From Comamonas_C sp026954015 (GTDB taxonomy: Bacteria > Pseudomonadota > Gammaproteobacteria > Burkholderiales > Burkholderiaceae_C), in NCBI GenBank assembly GCA_035063785.1, contig JAPSFS010000011.1, positions 47,967 to 111,966 on the forward strand: a stretch of DNA of 64,000 bases, given 5' to 3'. The notes under the pieces were generated by a model that was not told where the DNA came from, searched no databases, and saw only the letters and a list, made by a program, of their open reading frames with translations. A program made the position numbers and the translations under genes. Every line of letters begins with the position of its first letter. Position 1 is the stretch's first letter. Positions 56,160 through 63,791 of the stretch are shown here, piece by piece.

Positions 56160-58142
56160 TCACCGCTGCGCCTTCGCCTGCTCGGCGGTGACGAGCTTGG
56201 CCTGGTTGCCCCACGAGGTGCGCTCGTGGTTGGCGATGTCGGCCACGTCGGCATCGCTGAGCTGGGCCGCGAACGGCGGCATCGGGCTCGGGTAGCTCAC
56301 ACCGTCGATCACCTCGCCCGAGAGGCCGTGCAGGATCGCGTGCAGGTGCTTGGCCGGGTCGGCCGCGAGCACCGCCGGGTTCTTCACGAGCGGCGGGAAC
56401 GCGCCGGGCAGGCCCGCGCCCGTGGGCTGGTGGCAGGCCGCGCAGTGCGTGGTGTAGAGCTGCGCGCCGCGATCGGCGTCGAACGTGTACGGGCCGTCGT
56501 GGGCCACGGGCGCGTGTGCGGCCGCCGGCGCCGCCGCGCTGCCCTCCATCCTGGTGATGTTGGGCTTGCCCAGCTCTTCGCCGGGCTTGCGGATGTCCAG
56601 CACGCCCATCGCGCCCTTTTCCATGTGTGCCATGGAATGGTCGACGAAGGCGTACTGGCCCTTTTCCGGAATCACCAGGTCGAACACGATGCCTTCGCCC
56701 GGCCCGATGCTGTAGGTGGAGACGTTGCTCAGCGCATGCTTGGGGTCACCGTCCGGATAGACCTTGTCGAAGATGGCGCCGACGACGTGGAACGCGCTCC
56801 ACAGGCTGGGCCCGGCGTTGACCACGTGCAGGCGCACGCGCTCGCCCGGCTGGGCCGTGAGCGGGTGGTCGTGGTACTGGAAGGCGATGCCGTTGAACGC
56901 CACGATGTCCGGCTGCATCTTCTGCATCTTGCCGTAGTCCGGCCCCATCAGGTTGCCGGAAATCTGCTGCGTGTACCACTCGCCCTGCACCAGCACGTAT
57001 TCCTTGTCGGCCTTGGGGCGCGGGTCGTCCGCCGGCTCGACGATGATCGCGCCGTACATGCCGTTGGCCATGTGCAGCAGCATGGGCTCGGTGCCGCAGT
57101 GGTAGATGAAGGTGCCGGGCACCTTGGCCTCGAAGGTGAACTCGATCTGCTCGCCCGGCATGATGTTGGCGAAGCTGGTGTTGGGCGGCGTGAGCGCCGA
57201 GTGGAAGTCGATCGAGTGGTGCATCGTCGCCTTGTTGCGCAGCACCACCTTCACCATCTGCCCCTGCTTGACGCGCACGACCGGCCCCGGCACGGTGTCG
57301 CCGAAGGGCCAGGCCTTGTACATCACGCCGCTGGCGATCTCCACGTCCTTGTCGAAGACGTCGATCACGAGCGGCACTTCCTTGTCTGCCGAGAGCGGCG
57401 GCAGCGTGGCGTCGTAGGCATGCTTCACGGGCTTCTTGCTCATGAGCTGCAGCGGCGAGACGGCGGCAGCCGCCGCCGTCGGCGTGGGCGCCTGCACGTT
57501 CAGGCTGCTGTGCAGGCCCGCGACGAGGAAGAACACCACCGCGGCCACGCCGATCAGGATGCCCGTCTGAGCCCACCACGCCACGCGCGGCGCGTCCGAC
57601 AGGCGCCGCGCGCGCCATTCGGCGATCCAGCTCCAGGCGGGCCACTTGCGTTCGATGAAATAGTCCAGGCTGTAGGGGCTGGTGCCCGCGCGGTGATTGA
57701 TCGCGATCAGCACCGCGAAGATCAGCACGTAGGTGATGCCCACGCCGGTGTTGGACGCGCCTATGGTGTAGGGCCCGCCAAAGCCGCCGGCCGTGCTCCA
57801 GATGAGCAGGCTGTACAGCGCGCCGAGCACGTACACCGTGCGCCGCGCGAAGCCGAACAACAGCGCCAGCGCGAGCAGCGTCGTCGCCAGCCGCGTGAGC
57901 CACAGGAAGGTGCCCGCGTTGGGCTCGACCAGGTCGATCCAGGCCTTGAACCACCAGGCGGACCAGGCGGGCTGCCCCTCGGCGGCGTTGCGCAGGTAGC
58001 CCGCGTAGTTGGCCGAGAAGCTCGGCATCCAGGTGAACGCGGCGTTGACGATCCAGATGATGCCGAAGGCCACGCGCAGCGCGGCCGTGGAGAGCGCCGG
58101 CCAGGCGTCGTGATGGGTGGACGTGTCGCTGGTACTACTCAT
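56160..58142 (-). CDS. nirK: Membrane copper nitrite reductase fused to cytochrome c
   Basis: A 660-residue three-part protein. Residues about 20-235 hold five to six hydrophobic helices resembling DoxX-type domains. A two-domain copper nitrite reductase follows (about 250-545). Type 1 copper ligands lie in HSIDFH, YHCGTEPMLLHMANGM (Cys, His, Met), and type 2 His in HSIDFH, YHC and FVDHSMAH. The catalytic Asp (SIDFH) and His (AFHVVG) of NirK are both present. A cytochrome c domain (CAACH near residue 580) ends the chain. It would reduce nitrite to NO at the membrane and take electrons through its own heme. No norB or other denitrification gene is seen nearby. Confidence 0.85.
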   Translation of the reverse strand: MSSTSDTSTHHDAWPALSTAALRVAFGIIWIVNAAFTWMPSFSANYAGYLRNAAEGQPAWSAWWFKAWIDLVEPNAGTFLWLTRLATTLLALALLFGFARRTVYVLGALYSLLIWSTAGGFGGPYTIGASNTGVGITYVLIFAVLIAINHRAGTSPYSLDYFIERKWPAWSWIAEWRARRLSDAPRVAWWAQTGILIGVAAVVFFLVAGLHSSLNVQAPTPTAAAAAVSPLQLMSKKPVKHAYDATLPPLSADKEVPLVIDVFDKDVEIASGVMYKAWPFGDTVPGPVVRVKQGQMVKVVLRNKATMHHSIDFHSALTPPNTSFANIMPGEQIEFTFEAKVPGTFIYHCGTEPMLLHMANGMYGAIIVEPADDPRPKADKEYVLVQGEWYTQQISGNLMGPDYGKMQKMQPDIVAFNGIAFQYHDHPLTAQPGERVRLHVVNAGPSLWSAFHVVGAIFDKVYPDGDPKHALSNVSTYSIGPGEGIVFDLVIPEKGQYAFVDHSMAHMEKGAMGVLDIRKPGEELGKPNITRMEGSAAAPAAAHAPVAHDGPYTFDADRGAQLYTTHCAACHQPTGAGLPGAFPPLVKNPAVLAADPAKHLHAILHGLSGEVIDGVSYPSPMPPFAAQLSDADVADIANHERTSWGNQAKLVTAEQAKAQR

Positions 58143-58156
58143 GCGTGTTCCTTGCA

Positions 58157-58196
58157 CCAACAGGGCGAACGCCCTATTGGGGTTGGGGTTGGGGGG
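58157..58196 (-). promoter_or_regulatory. nirK leader hairpin and G-rich tract
   Basis: Just upstream of the nirK ribosome site (AAGGA) is a near-perfect inverted repeat at 58157-58180 (AGGGCG / CGCCCT core). Next to it the plus strand has GGGG-TT-GGGG-TT-GGGGGG (58179-58196), a possible G-quadruplex, which is C-rich in the nirK mRNA strand. No FNR box (TTGAT-N4-ATCAA) is visible. Confidence 0.4.
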
Positions 58197-58200
58197 TGAT

Positions 58201-58359
58201 GCCTGTTCATACTATTTTGGCGGCGCAAACGTGCCCGCAAGCCCGCCAATCCAGGCGTGCGCGACGCCGAGACTGGGTGTCTGCGCGAGGAGCAACGACG
58301 AGTGGCGAGCTTGCGGGCATGTTTCCTTCGGATTGCGACCAAAAATAGCGCGAACAGGC
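58201..58359. repeat. Long imperfect inverted repeat, possible MITE or structured element
   Basis: Arm 58201-58248 is complementary, with a few mismatches and one gap, to arm 58303-58359. Shared segments include GCCTGTTC, CTATTTT, a GCCCGCAAGC block and CGCCA. The arms flank a 54-base centre. It lies between nirK and the zinc-ribbon gene and covers about half of this 328-bp gap. The rest (58360-58470) shows TATATT near 58410 and TATCAT near 58457 but no good -35 element. Confidence 0.6.
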
Positions 58360-58470
58360 CCTATGACGATTATGTTCGCGCGACCGCCGCGACCGCCCGG
58401 AAATCCACGCGCGGCGAGGGTATATTGGCGCGCCGCCGTGGCGTGGGCCGCTTGCGTATCATCGCCCGCC

Positions 58471-59181
58471 ATGCCCATCGCCTGCCCCTCCTGCCGCCAG
58501 CCCATGCACAACCGCGGCTTCGCCGCGCGCGGCGGCGGGCGCATCGAGCTCGATCTGTGCTTTGCCTGCCAGGGCCTGTGGTTCGATCCGCACGAGAACA
58601 CGCGCCTCACGCCCGAGGCGGTGATGGAGCTCTTCGAGCTGCTGCACGCGCACCGCGGCGAGGCGAGCCAGCCGCTGGCCAGCCGCCTGCGGTGCGGGCG
58701 CTGCGAGCGCGCGCTGACGCGCGGCTTCGACGTGGCGCGCGGCGGGCGCTACGTCACCTGGCGCTGCGGCGCGGGGCACGGGCGGTTTTCCACCTTCGGC
58801 TCGTTCATGGTGGAAAAGGGCTTCGTGCGCCACCTCACGCAGCCCGAGATCGCGGCGCTTGCGGCACGCGTGGGCACGGTGCGCTGCACCGGCTGCGGCG
58901 GCCCGGTGGACATCCGCACGCACGACACCTGTCCGTGGTGCCAGTCCGCGCTCTCGCTGCTCGACCCGCAGGCGGTCGACCGCGCGCTGGAGCGCCACCA
59001 CGACGAAGCACGCAAGAGCCGCGAGGCGCACACGCCCGAGGCGCTGGCCGATGCGCTCGTCGCCGTGGAGCGCCAGCGCGCGCGCGACGAGCGCGAACGC
59101 CTGCGCGAGGAGCGTCAGCCCATGAGCGCCAACCTGCTGGACCTGGGCCTGGACCTGCTCTGGGGCATGCTGCGCCGCTGA
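58471..59181 (+). CDS. Zinc-ribbon protein of unknown function
   Basis: A 236-residue protein with a TFIIB-type zinc ribbon at the N-terminus (CPSC...LCFACQGLWFDPHE), a second Cys pair CGRCERAL near residue 75, and two more (RCTGCGG and CPWC) near residues 145 and 160. The C-terminal quarter is a charged helical stretch (ARDERERLREERQ). The first motif is that of the zf-TFIIB family. The pattern suggests a zinc-binding or scaffolding role but no specific function. Confidence 0.75.
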   Translation: MPIACPSCRQPMHNRGFAARGGGRIELDLCFACQGLWFDPHENTRLTPEAVMELFELLHAHRGEASQPLASRLRCGRCERALTRGFDVARGGRYVTWRCGAGHGRFSTFGSFMVEKGFVRHLTQPEIAALAARVGTVRCTGCGGPVDIRTHDTCPWCQSALSLLDPQAVDRALERHHDEARKSREAHTPEALADALVAVERQRARDERERLREERQPMSANLLDLGLDLLWGMLRR

Positions 59182-59188
59182 CGCCGCG

Positions 59189-60475
59189 CTATCTGCGCGG
59201 CTGCAGCAGCGCGTTGAGGAGGATCGCGCCAAACGTCGCGGTGCCGATGCCGCCGAGCGCGAAATCGCCGAACTTGAGCGTGAACTCGCCCGTGCCCAGC
59301 ACCAGCGGAATCGCCGCGACGATGAGGTTGCGCGGCTGCGAAAAATCCACCCTGTTGTCCACCCAGATCTTCGCCCCGGTGATCGCGATCAGGCCGAAGA
59401 CGACGATGGAGACGCCCCCCATCACCGGCAGCGGTATCGCCTGGATCAGCGCGCCGAACTTGGGCGAGAAGCCCAGCAGCAGCGCGACGAAGGCGGCAAC
59501 GAGAAACACCGCCGTCGAGTAGATGCGCGTGGCGGCCATCACGCCGATGTTTTCGGCATACGTCGTTACGCCCGTGCCGCCGCCCGCGCCGCTCACCATG
59601 GTGGCGATGCCGTCGCCGATGAAGGCGCGGCCCAGGTACGGGTCCAGGTCCCTGCCGGTCATCGCGGTGACGGCCTTCAGGTGCCCGAGGTTCTCGGCCA
59701 CCAGGATGATGACCACGGGCACGATGAGCACCATCGCCGCACCGCTGAACACCGGCGTGTGAAACTGCGGCACGCCCAGCCACGGCGCCGCCACCACGCC
59801 CGAGAGGTCAAACGGCTTGCCCAGCCCCATGCCGTTCGTGAGCAGCGCGTAGAGCACCGTGGCGATCAAGAGGCCCACGACGATCAAGAGGCGCTGCACC
59901 ATGCCCCTGGTGAACACCGCCACGCCCGCAACGCACAGGAAGGTGAGCGCCTGCATCCAGCTCTCGAAGTTGTTGGCGGCCATGTTCTTGACCGGAATGC
60001 CCGCGAGATTCAGGCCGATGACCGCAACCACCGCGCCCGTGACCACGGGCGGCATGAAGCGCTCGATCCAGCCCGTGCCGATGGCGTGCACGATGAGGCC
60101 GACGAGCACATAGACCGCGCCGCAGGCGATGATGCCGCCCAGCGCCACGCCGATGTTGGCGTTCAGCCCCTTGCCCGCATAGGCGGTGGCTGCGATTACC
60201 ACGCCGATGAAGGCAAACGACGAGCCGAGGTAGCTCGGCACCTTGCCGCCGGTGACGAGGAAGAAGATGAGCGTGCCGATGCCGCTCATGAAGACCGCAA
60301 GATTCGGGTCGAACCCCATGAGAATGGGCGCGAGCACCGTGGAGCCGAACATGGCGATCACGTGCTGTATGCCCATGAGGCCGGTTTCCTTCCACGGCAG
60401 GCGCTCGTCGGGGCCGATCACGCCGCCGTCCGCAAGCACTGCGGTGGGCCGCTCGCGCCAAGTGAATAACCCCAT
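59189..60475 (-). CDS. uraA: Uracil/xanthine permease (NCS2 family)
   Basis: A nucleobase:cation symporter of 428 residues with about 14 helices. It has GIQHVIAMFGSTVLAPILMGFDP at the N-terminus (close to UraA), VAENLGHLKAVTAMTGRDLDPYLGRAF, and GTGVTTYAENIGVMAATRIYS, which carry the substrate-site Glu residues. It imports uracil or a related base with protons. AAGGAG lies upstream of the ATG. The symbol is assigned by similarity; RutG is an alternative. Confidence 0.85.
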   Translation of the reverse strand: MGLFTWRERPTAVLADGGVIGPDERLPWKETGLMGIQHVIAMFGSTVLAPILMGFDPNLAVFMSGIGTLIFFLVTGGKVPSYLGSSFAFIGVVIAATAYAGKGLNANIGVALGGIIACGAVYVLVGLIVHAIGTGWIERFMPPVVTGAVVAVIGLNLAGIPVKNMAANNFESWMQALTFLCVAGVAVFTRGMVQRLLIVVGLLIATVLYALLTNGMGLGKPFDLSGVVAAPWLGVPQFHTPVFSGAAMVLIVPVVIILVAENLGHLKAVTAMTGRDLDPYLGRAFIGDGIATMVSGAGGGTGVTTYAENIGVMAATRIYSTAVFLVAAFVALLLGFSPKFGALIQAIPLPVMGGVSIVVFGLIAITGAKIWVDNRVDFSQPRNLIVAAIPLVLGTGEFTLKFGDFALGGIGTATFGAILLNALLQPRR

Positions 60476-60538
60476 GGTTGTCTCCTTGTGTTTCAGGGTG
60501 GGGCGATGGTAGAGGGTTCGTCGCGGTTGCGGGAAAGA

Positions 60539-60600
60539 TATGAGTAAAAATGGCCGCAGCCATGGTGGAGCAAGCGCTGGCAGCTATGTTTGTTCAACTT
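60539..60600 (-). repeat. Dispersed palindromic repeat, copy 9
   Basis: On the minus strand: ACATAGCTGCC, AGCGCTTG arm, GCAGCC, then CATTTTTACTCAT, the reverse of copy 1's tail. It supplies the TAG stop of the PIN-domain gene. Confidence 0.75.
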
Positions 60601-61003
60601 CCGCGAAGCAAGACCGTATGGGTACGCCCCGCGTCGCTGCGCGCCGCGCGAGCCGGAGCACCGCGCGGTCCTTGCTCAGCAGCGTGGCGCGCCAGGCGAG
60701 CGCCAGATCGATGAACGGCTGGTCGTCCGCGTCGGCGCAGCGCCACGGCGCGGCGGGCGCCGCGGGCACGCGCTCGGTGCGCGCGTCGAAGCGCCGCAGC
60801 ACCGTCGCCGCGTCGCGCCCGGTGCGCTCGCGCCAGGCGCGGATCGCGGGGTAGTCGAGCACGCGCGTCAGTTCGCCCCGCATCGCATCGGTGGCAAGCC
60901 AGCGCGTGCCCGCATGGGCCAGCGCGCGGTGCAGCGCGGCCCAGCGCGGGTCATCGAACACGTAGAGGTCAAGCACGATGTTGGTGTCGATCACCAGCAC
61001 CAT
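60584..61003 (-). CDS. PIN-domain protein, putative toxin nuclease
   Basis: A PIN fold of 139 residues. The acidic metal-binding residues are visible: Asp in VLVIDTNIVLDL, Glu in DAMRGELTRVL, and Asp in DADDQPFIDLA plus LSKDRAV. PIN domains are RNases, often toxins. No antitoxin gene is adjacent, so it may be an orphan or a housekeeping nuclease (COG1569-like). It begins 8 bp after the methyltransferase stop with GAAGG as ribosome site. The last residues (EVEQT) and TAG stop come from a dispersed repeat. Confidence 0.78.
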   Translation of the reverse strand: MVLVIDTNIVLDLYVFDDPRWAALHRALAHAGTRWLATDAMRGELTRVLDYPAIRAWRERTGRDAATVLRRFDARTERVPAAPAAPWRCADADDQPFIDLALAWRATLLSKDRAVLRLARRAATRGVPIRSCFAEVEQT

Positions 61004-61010
61004 CGTGCCT

Positions 61011-62243
61011 TCACGCGGCATCGCTCGCCTGGCGCGGCGTGCGCGCGCTGCCCGCCACCATGTCAAAGCGCAGCAGGCGGCATTCGATGGGGCCATTGAA
61101 GAGCGGCACGCGGCGCGTGGCCTTCAGGCGCATGGTGCCGGGCAGCTCCCGGTCGGGCGTGAGGATCCACGCCTGCCAGAGCGCGTAATGGCGCTTCCAG
61201 TGGCTGGCAAGCTCGCGAAAGAATGCGTCGCCATCGCCCGCCTGCGCGGTCTCACGGCCCATGCGCGCGCGCTGGCCCTGCCCTGCGCTGCCGGCCGCGA
61301 CGATGCGCTCGCCATACGGTGGGTTGAGCAGCATCACGCCAGGCGTATCCACGGGCGGCATGCGCTCCAGCGCGTCGCCGCCGCGCAGTTGCACGCTGGC
61401 GGCCACGCCCGCGCGCTCGGCGTTGCGCCGCGCAAAATCCACCATGCGGTGCGCAATATCACTGCCAAAAATGGGGGCAGCGCTTGCCTGGATTGCGCCA
61501 GCAGCTTCCTGTTTGATAGTGCTCCATGCCGTCTGGTCGTGCGCCCTCAAGTGCTCGAAGGCAAAGCCGCGCTTGAGCCCCGGCGCGATGCGGCAGGCGA
61601 TCTGCGCGGCCTCGATCACCACGGTGCCGCTGCCGCAGCACGGGTCGTACAGCGGCACACCCGACTCGGGCGTCCAGCCGCAGGCGGCGATCATCGCGGC
61701 GGCGAGCGTCTCCTTGAGCGGCGCGTCGCCCTTGTCTTCGCGCCAGCCGCGCTTGAAGAGGGGCTCGCCCGAGGTGTCGATGGAGACGCTGGCCTGGGCC
61801 TCGCCCAGGTGCAGGTGGATGCGCACGTCGGGCCGATGCGTGTCCACGCTGGGGCGCGTGCCGCCGTGGGCGCGAAAGCGATCGGCCACCGCGTCCTTCA
61901 CGCGCAGCGCGGCGAAGTTCAGGCTCTTGAGCGGACTGCGCGTGGCCGTGACCTCCACCTTGAAGGTCTGGCGCGGCGTGAACCAGTCCTCCCAGCGCAG
62001 CGCGTGCGCCAGGGCGTAGAGGTCGTCCTCGCCGCGGTAGGGCGCGTGCGCAAGCTGCACCAGCACGCGCTGCGCGAGGCGGCTGTGCAGGTTCAGGCGC
62101 ATCACCGCGGGCCAGGGCGCGGTCAGTTCCACCCCGGCGCGGTGCGCGGTGACCTGCGTGATGCCGGTGATCGCGCGCACCTCGTCGGCGAGGAAGCCCT
62201 CGACGCCGGCGGCGCAGGGCAGGAACAGCCGCAGGGCGGTCAT
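61011..62243 (-). CDS. THUMP-domain RNA guanine methyltransferase (RlmL/YpsC-like)
   Basis: A class I SAM-dependent methyltransferase of 410 residues with a THUMP RNA-binding domain (about 40-160). It has DPCCGSGTVVIEAAQIACRIAPG as SAM motif and NPPYGER as the catalytic NPPY. It resembles the N-terminal half of E. coli RlmL, which forms m2G2445 in 23S rRNA. The sequence TIKQEAAGAIQASAAPIFG (about residues 240-260) is encoded by an in-frame copy of the dispersed repeat within a loop or helix before GSDI. It starts 11 bp after rpoN. Confidence 0.88.
   Translation of the reverse strand: MTALRLFLPCAAGVEGFLADEVRAITGITQVTAHRAGVELTAPWPAVMRLNLHSRLAQRVLVQLAHAPYRGEDDLYALAHALRWEDWFTPRQTFKVEVTATRSPLKSLNFAALRVKDAVADRFRAHGGTRPSVDTHRPDVRIHLHLGEAQASVSIDTSGEPLFKRGWREDKGDAPLKETLAAAMIAACGWTPESGVPLYDPCCGSGTVVIEAAQIACRIAPGLKRGFAFEHLRAHDQTAWSTIKQEAAGAIQASAAPIFGSDIAHRMVDFARRNAERAGVAASVQLRGGDALERMPPVDTPGVMLLNPPYGERIVAAGSAGQGQRARMGRETAQAGDGDAFFRELASHWKRHYALWQAWILTPDRELPGTMRLKATRRVPLFNGPIECRLLRFDMVAGSARTPRQASDAA
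61460..61523 (-). repeat. Dispersed palindromic repeat, copy 10, inside the methyltransferase gene
   Basis: On the minus strand: CACTATCAAACAGG, AGCTGCTG, GGCGCAATC, CAAGCGCTG, CCATTTTTGG. It is strongly similar to copy 5 but read in another frame (GAA GCT GCT GGC here, GAG CTG CTG GCG in pncC). Confidence 0.75.
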
Positions 62244-62253
62244 GGCGCGGCTT

Positions 62254-63789
62254 TCATAGTTGCTTGCGCAGGTTGGCCGGCGCGATCCTGAGCTGCTCGC
62301 GGTACTTGGCCACCGTGCGCCGCGCGCAGGCGATGCCCTGCGCCTTGAGCAGGTCGGCGAGCTGGCTGTCCGACAGCGGCTGCGCGGGGTCTTCGGCCGC
62401 AATGAGCTGGCGCAGGAGCGCGCGCACCGCGGTGCTCGACGCGCTGCCGCCCGCCTGCGTCTCCAGCCCCGAGCCGAAGAAGTACTTGAGCTCGTAGGTG
62501 CCCTGGGGCGTGGCCATGTACTTGCCGTTGGTCACGCGCGAGATGGTCGATTCGTGCAGGCCAAGCTCGTCGGCAATCTCGCGCAGCACGAGCGGGCGCA
62601 TCGCGATCGCGCCGTGCGCGAAGAAGCCCTTCTGGCTCTGCACGATGGCACGCGCGACGCGCAGGATGGTGTCAAAGCGCTGCTCGATGTTCTTGATGAA
62701 CCAGCGCGCCTCCTGCAGACGTGCCTGCAGCGCTTCGTGGCCCTCGCCCTTGCGGTGCTGGCGCAGCGCCCGCGCATAGGCGTCGTGCACGTGCAGGCGC
62801 GGCACCACCTCGGGGTTGAGCTGCACGTCCAGCAACTCGCGCCCGCCCTGCACGCGGCGGCGCACGATCACGTCGGGCGTGATGACGTTGCGGTCCACCT
62901 CGGCGAAGCGCCGGCCGGGGCGCGGCTCCAGCCGCGCGATGAGCGCCATCGCGGCGCGCGTGTCGTCCTCGCACGCGCCGCAGGCCTGCGACAGGCGCTT
63001 CACGTCGCGCCGCGCCAGCCACTCCAGCGGCTGCGCGCAGATCGCCTGCGCGGCGCACAGCACCGCGGCTGGGTGCGATTCAAGGCGCGCGCGCGCCTGC
63101 AACTGCAACTGCAGGCACTCGGCCAGGCTGCGCGCGCCCACGCCGGTGGGCTCCAGGCTCTGCAGCAGCTTGAGCGCGATCGCGAAGTGCTCCTGCACCT
63201 GCTGCACGCGCGCCTCGTCGCCGTTGCCCGCGAGCGCCTCGGCCAGCGCGCGCAGGTCGTCCTCGAGATAGCCCTCGTCGTTGAGCGAATCGATGAGGAA
63301 CGACAGCGCCGCGCGCTCCTCGCGCGACAGGCGCAGCGCGAGCGCCTGGCGGTGCAGGTGCTCGGCCAGCGACTCGTGCGCGCTCTCGTTCTCGCCAGCG
63401 TCGGTGTCCTCGTCGGGCGGCGCGCGGCCTGCGGGCGCGTCGCCGTTCCAGGGGCTGTCGCCGCTGGCGGCATCGACGTCGTCGTCGCCCTCCCAGTCGC
63501 TCTCGGTTTTGGAGCCTTTTTCGCCTGAAGCGCTTGTAGGGCTTGCGTCGAATGCTTGTGATATCGGAGCAATCTCGCTGCGCTCCACGGGCGCGTGCTC
63601 CAGCGCCGCCTGCGCGGGCTCGGCCACGGCTTCGTCGCCGGCGGCCTCCAGGAACGGGTTGTCCGCGAGCATGGCCTGCACTTCCTGCGTCAGCTCCAGC
63701 GTCGAGAGCTGCAGCAGGCGGATCGACTGCTGCAGCTGTGGCGTCAGCGCCAGATGCTGGGATACGCCCAGTGCGAGGCCCGGCTTCAC
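62254..63789 (-). CDS. rpoN: RNA polymerase sigma-54 factor
   Basis: Sigma factor for -24/-12 promoters, dependent on AAA+ activators. The 511-residue protein opens MKPGLALGVSQHLALTPQLQQSIRLLQL (region I, activator interaction) and ends with the RpoN box ARRTVAKYREQL. The helix-turn-helix contains LHESTISRVTNGKY. The start is GTG at 63787-63789, two bases after the lptB stop, so coupling is likely. The acidic linker after region I includes residues about 76-96 (ISQAFDASPTSASGEKGSK) encoded by an in-frame dispersed repeat. Confidence 0.97.
   Translation of the reverse strand: MKPGLALGVSQHLALTPQLQQSIRLLQLSTLELTQEVQAMLADNPFLEAAGDEAVAEPAQAALEHAPVERSEIAPISQAFDASPTSASGEKGSKTESDWEGDDDVDAASGDSPWNGDAPAGRAPPDEDTDAGENESAHESLAEHLHRQALALRLSREERAALSFLIDSLNDEGYLEDDLRALAEALAGNGDEARVQQVQEHFAIALKLLQSLEPTGVGARSLAECLQLQLQARARLESHPAAVLCAAQAICAQPLEWLARRDVKRLSQACGACEDDTRAAMALIARLEPRPGRRFAEVDRNVITPDVIVRRRVQGGRELLDVQLNPEVVPRLHVHDAYARALRQHRKGEGHEALQARLQEARWFIKNIEQRFDTILRVARAIVQSQKGFFAHGAIAMRPLVLREIADELGLHESTISRVTNGKYMATPQGTYELKYFFGSGLETQAGGSASSTAVRALLRQLIAAEDPAQPLSDSQLADLLKAQGIACARRTVAKYREQLRIAPANLRKQL
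63505..63572 (-). repeat. Dispersed palindromic repeat, copy 11, inside rpoN
   Basis: On the minus strand: GATATCACAAGC, a CTACAAGCGCTTCAGGC arm, then AAAAAGGCTCC. Left arm weakly conserved. The element is translated in frame in the RpoN linker. Confidence 0.6.
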
Positions 63790-63791
63790 CG

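Noticed and set aside
60584..61003. Toxin-antitoxin module around the PIN gene
   Set aside because: No small antitoxin-like ORF lies upstream or downstream; the neighbours are a methyltransferase gene and a permease gene.
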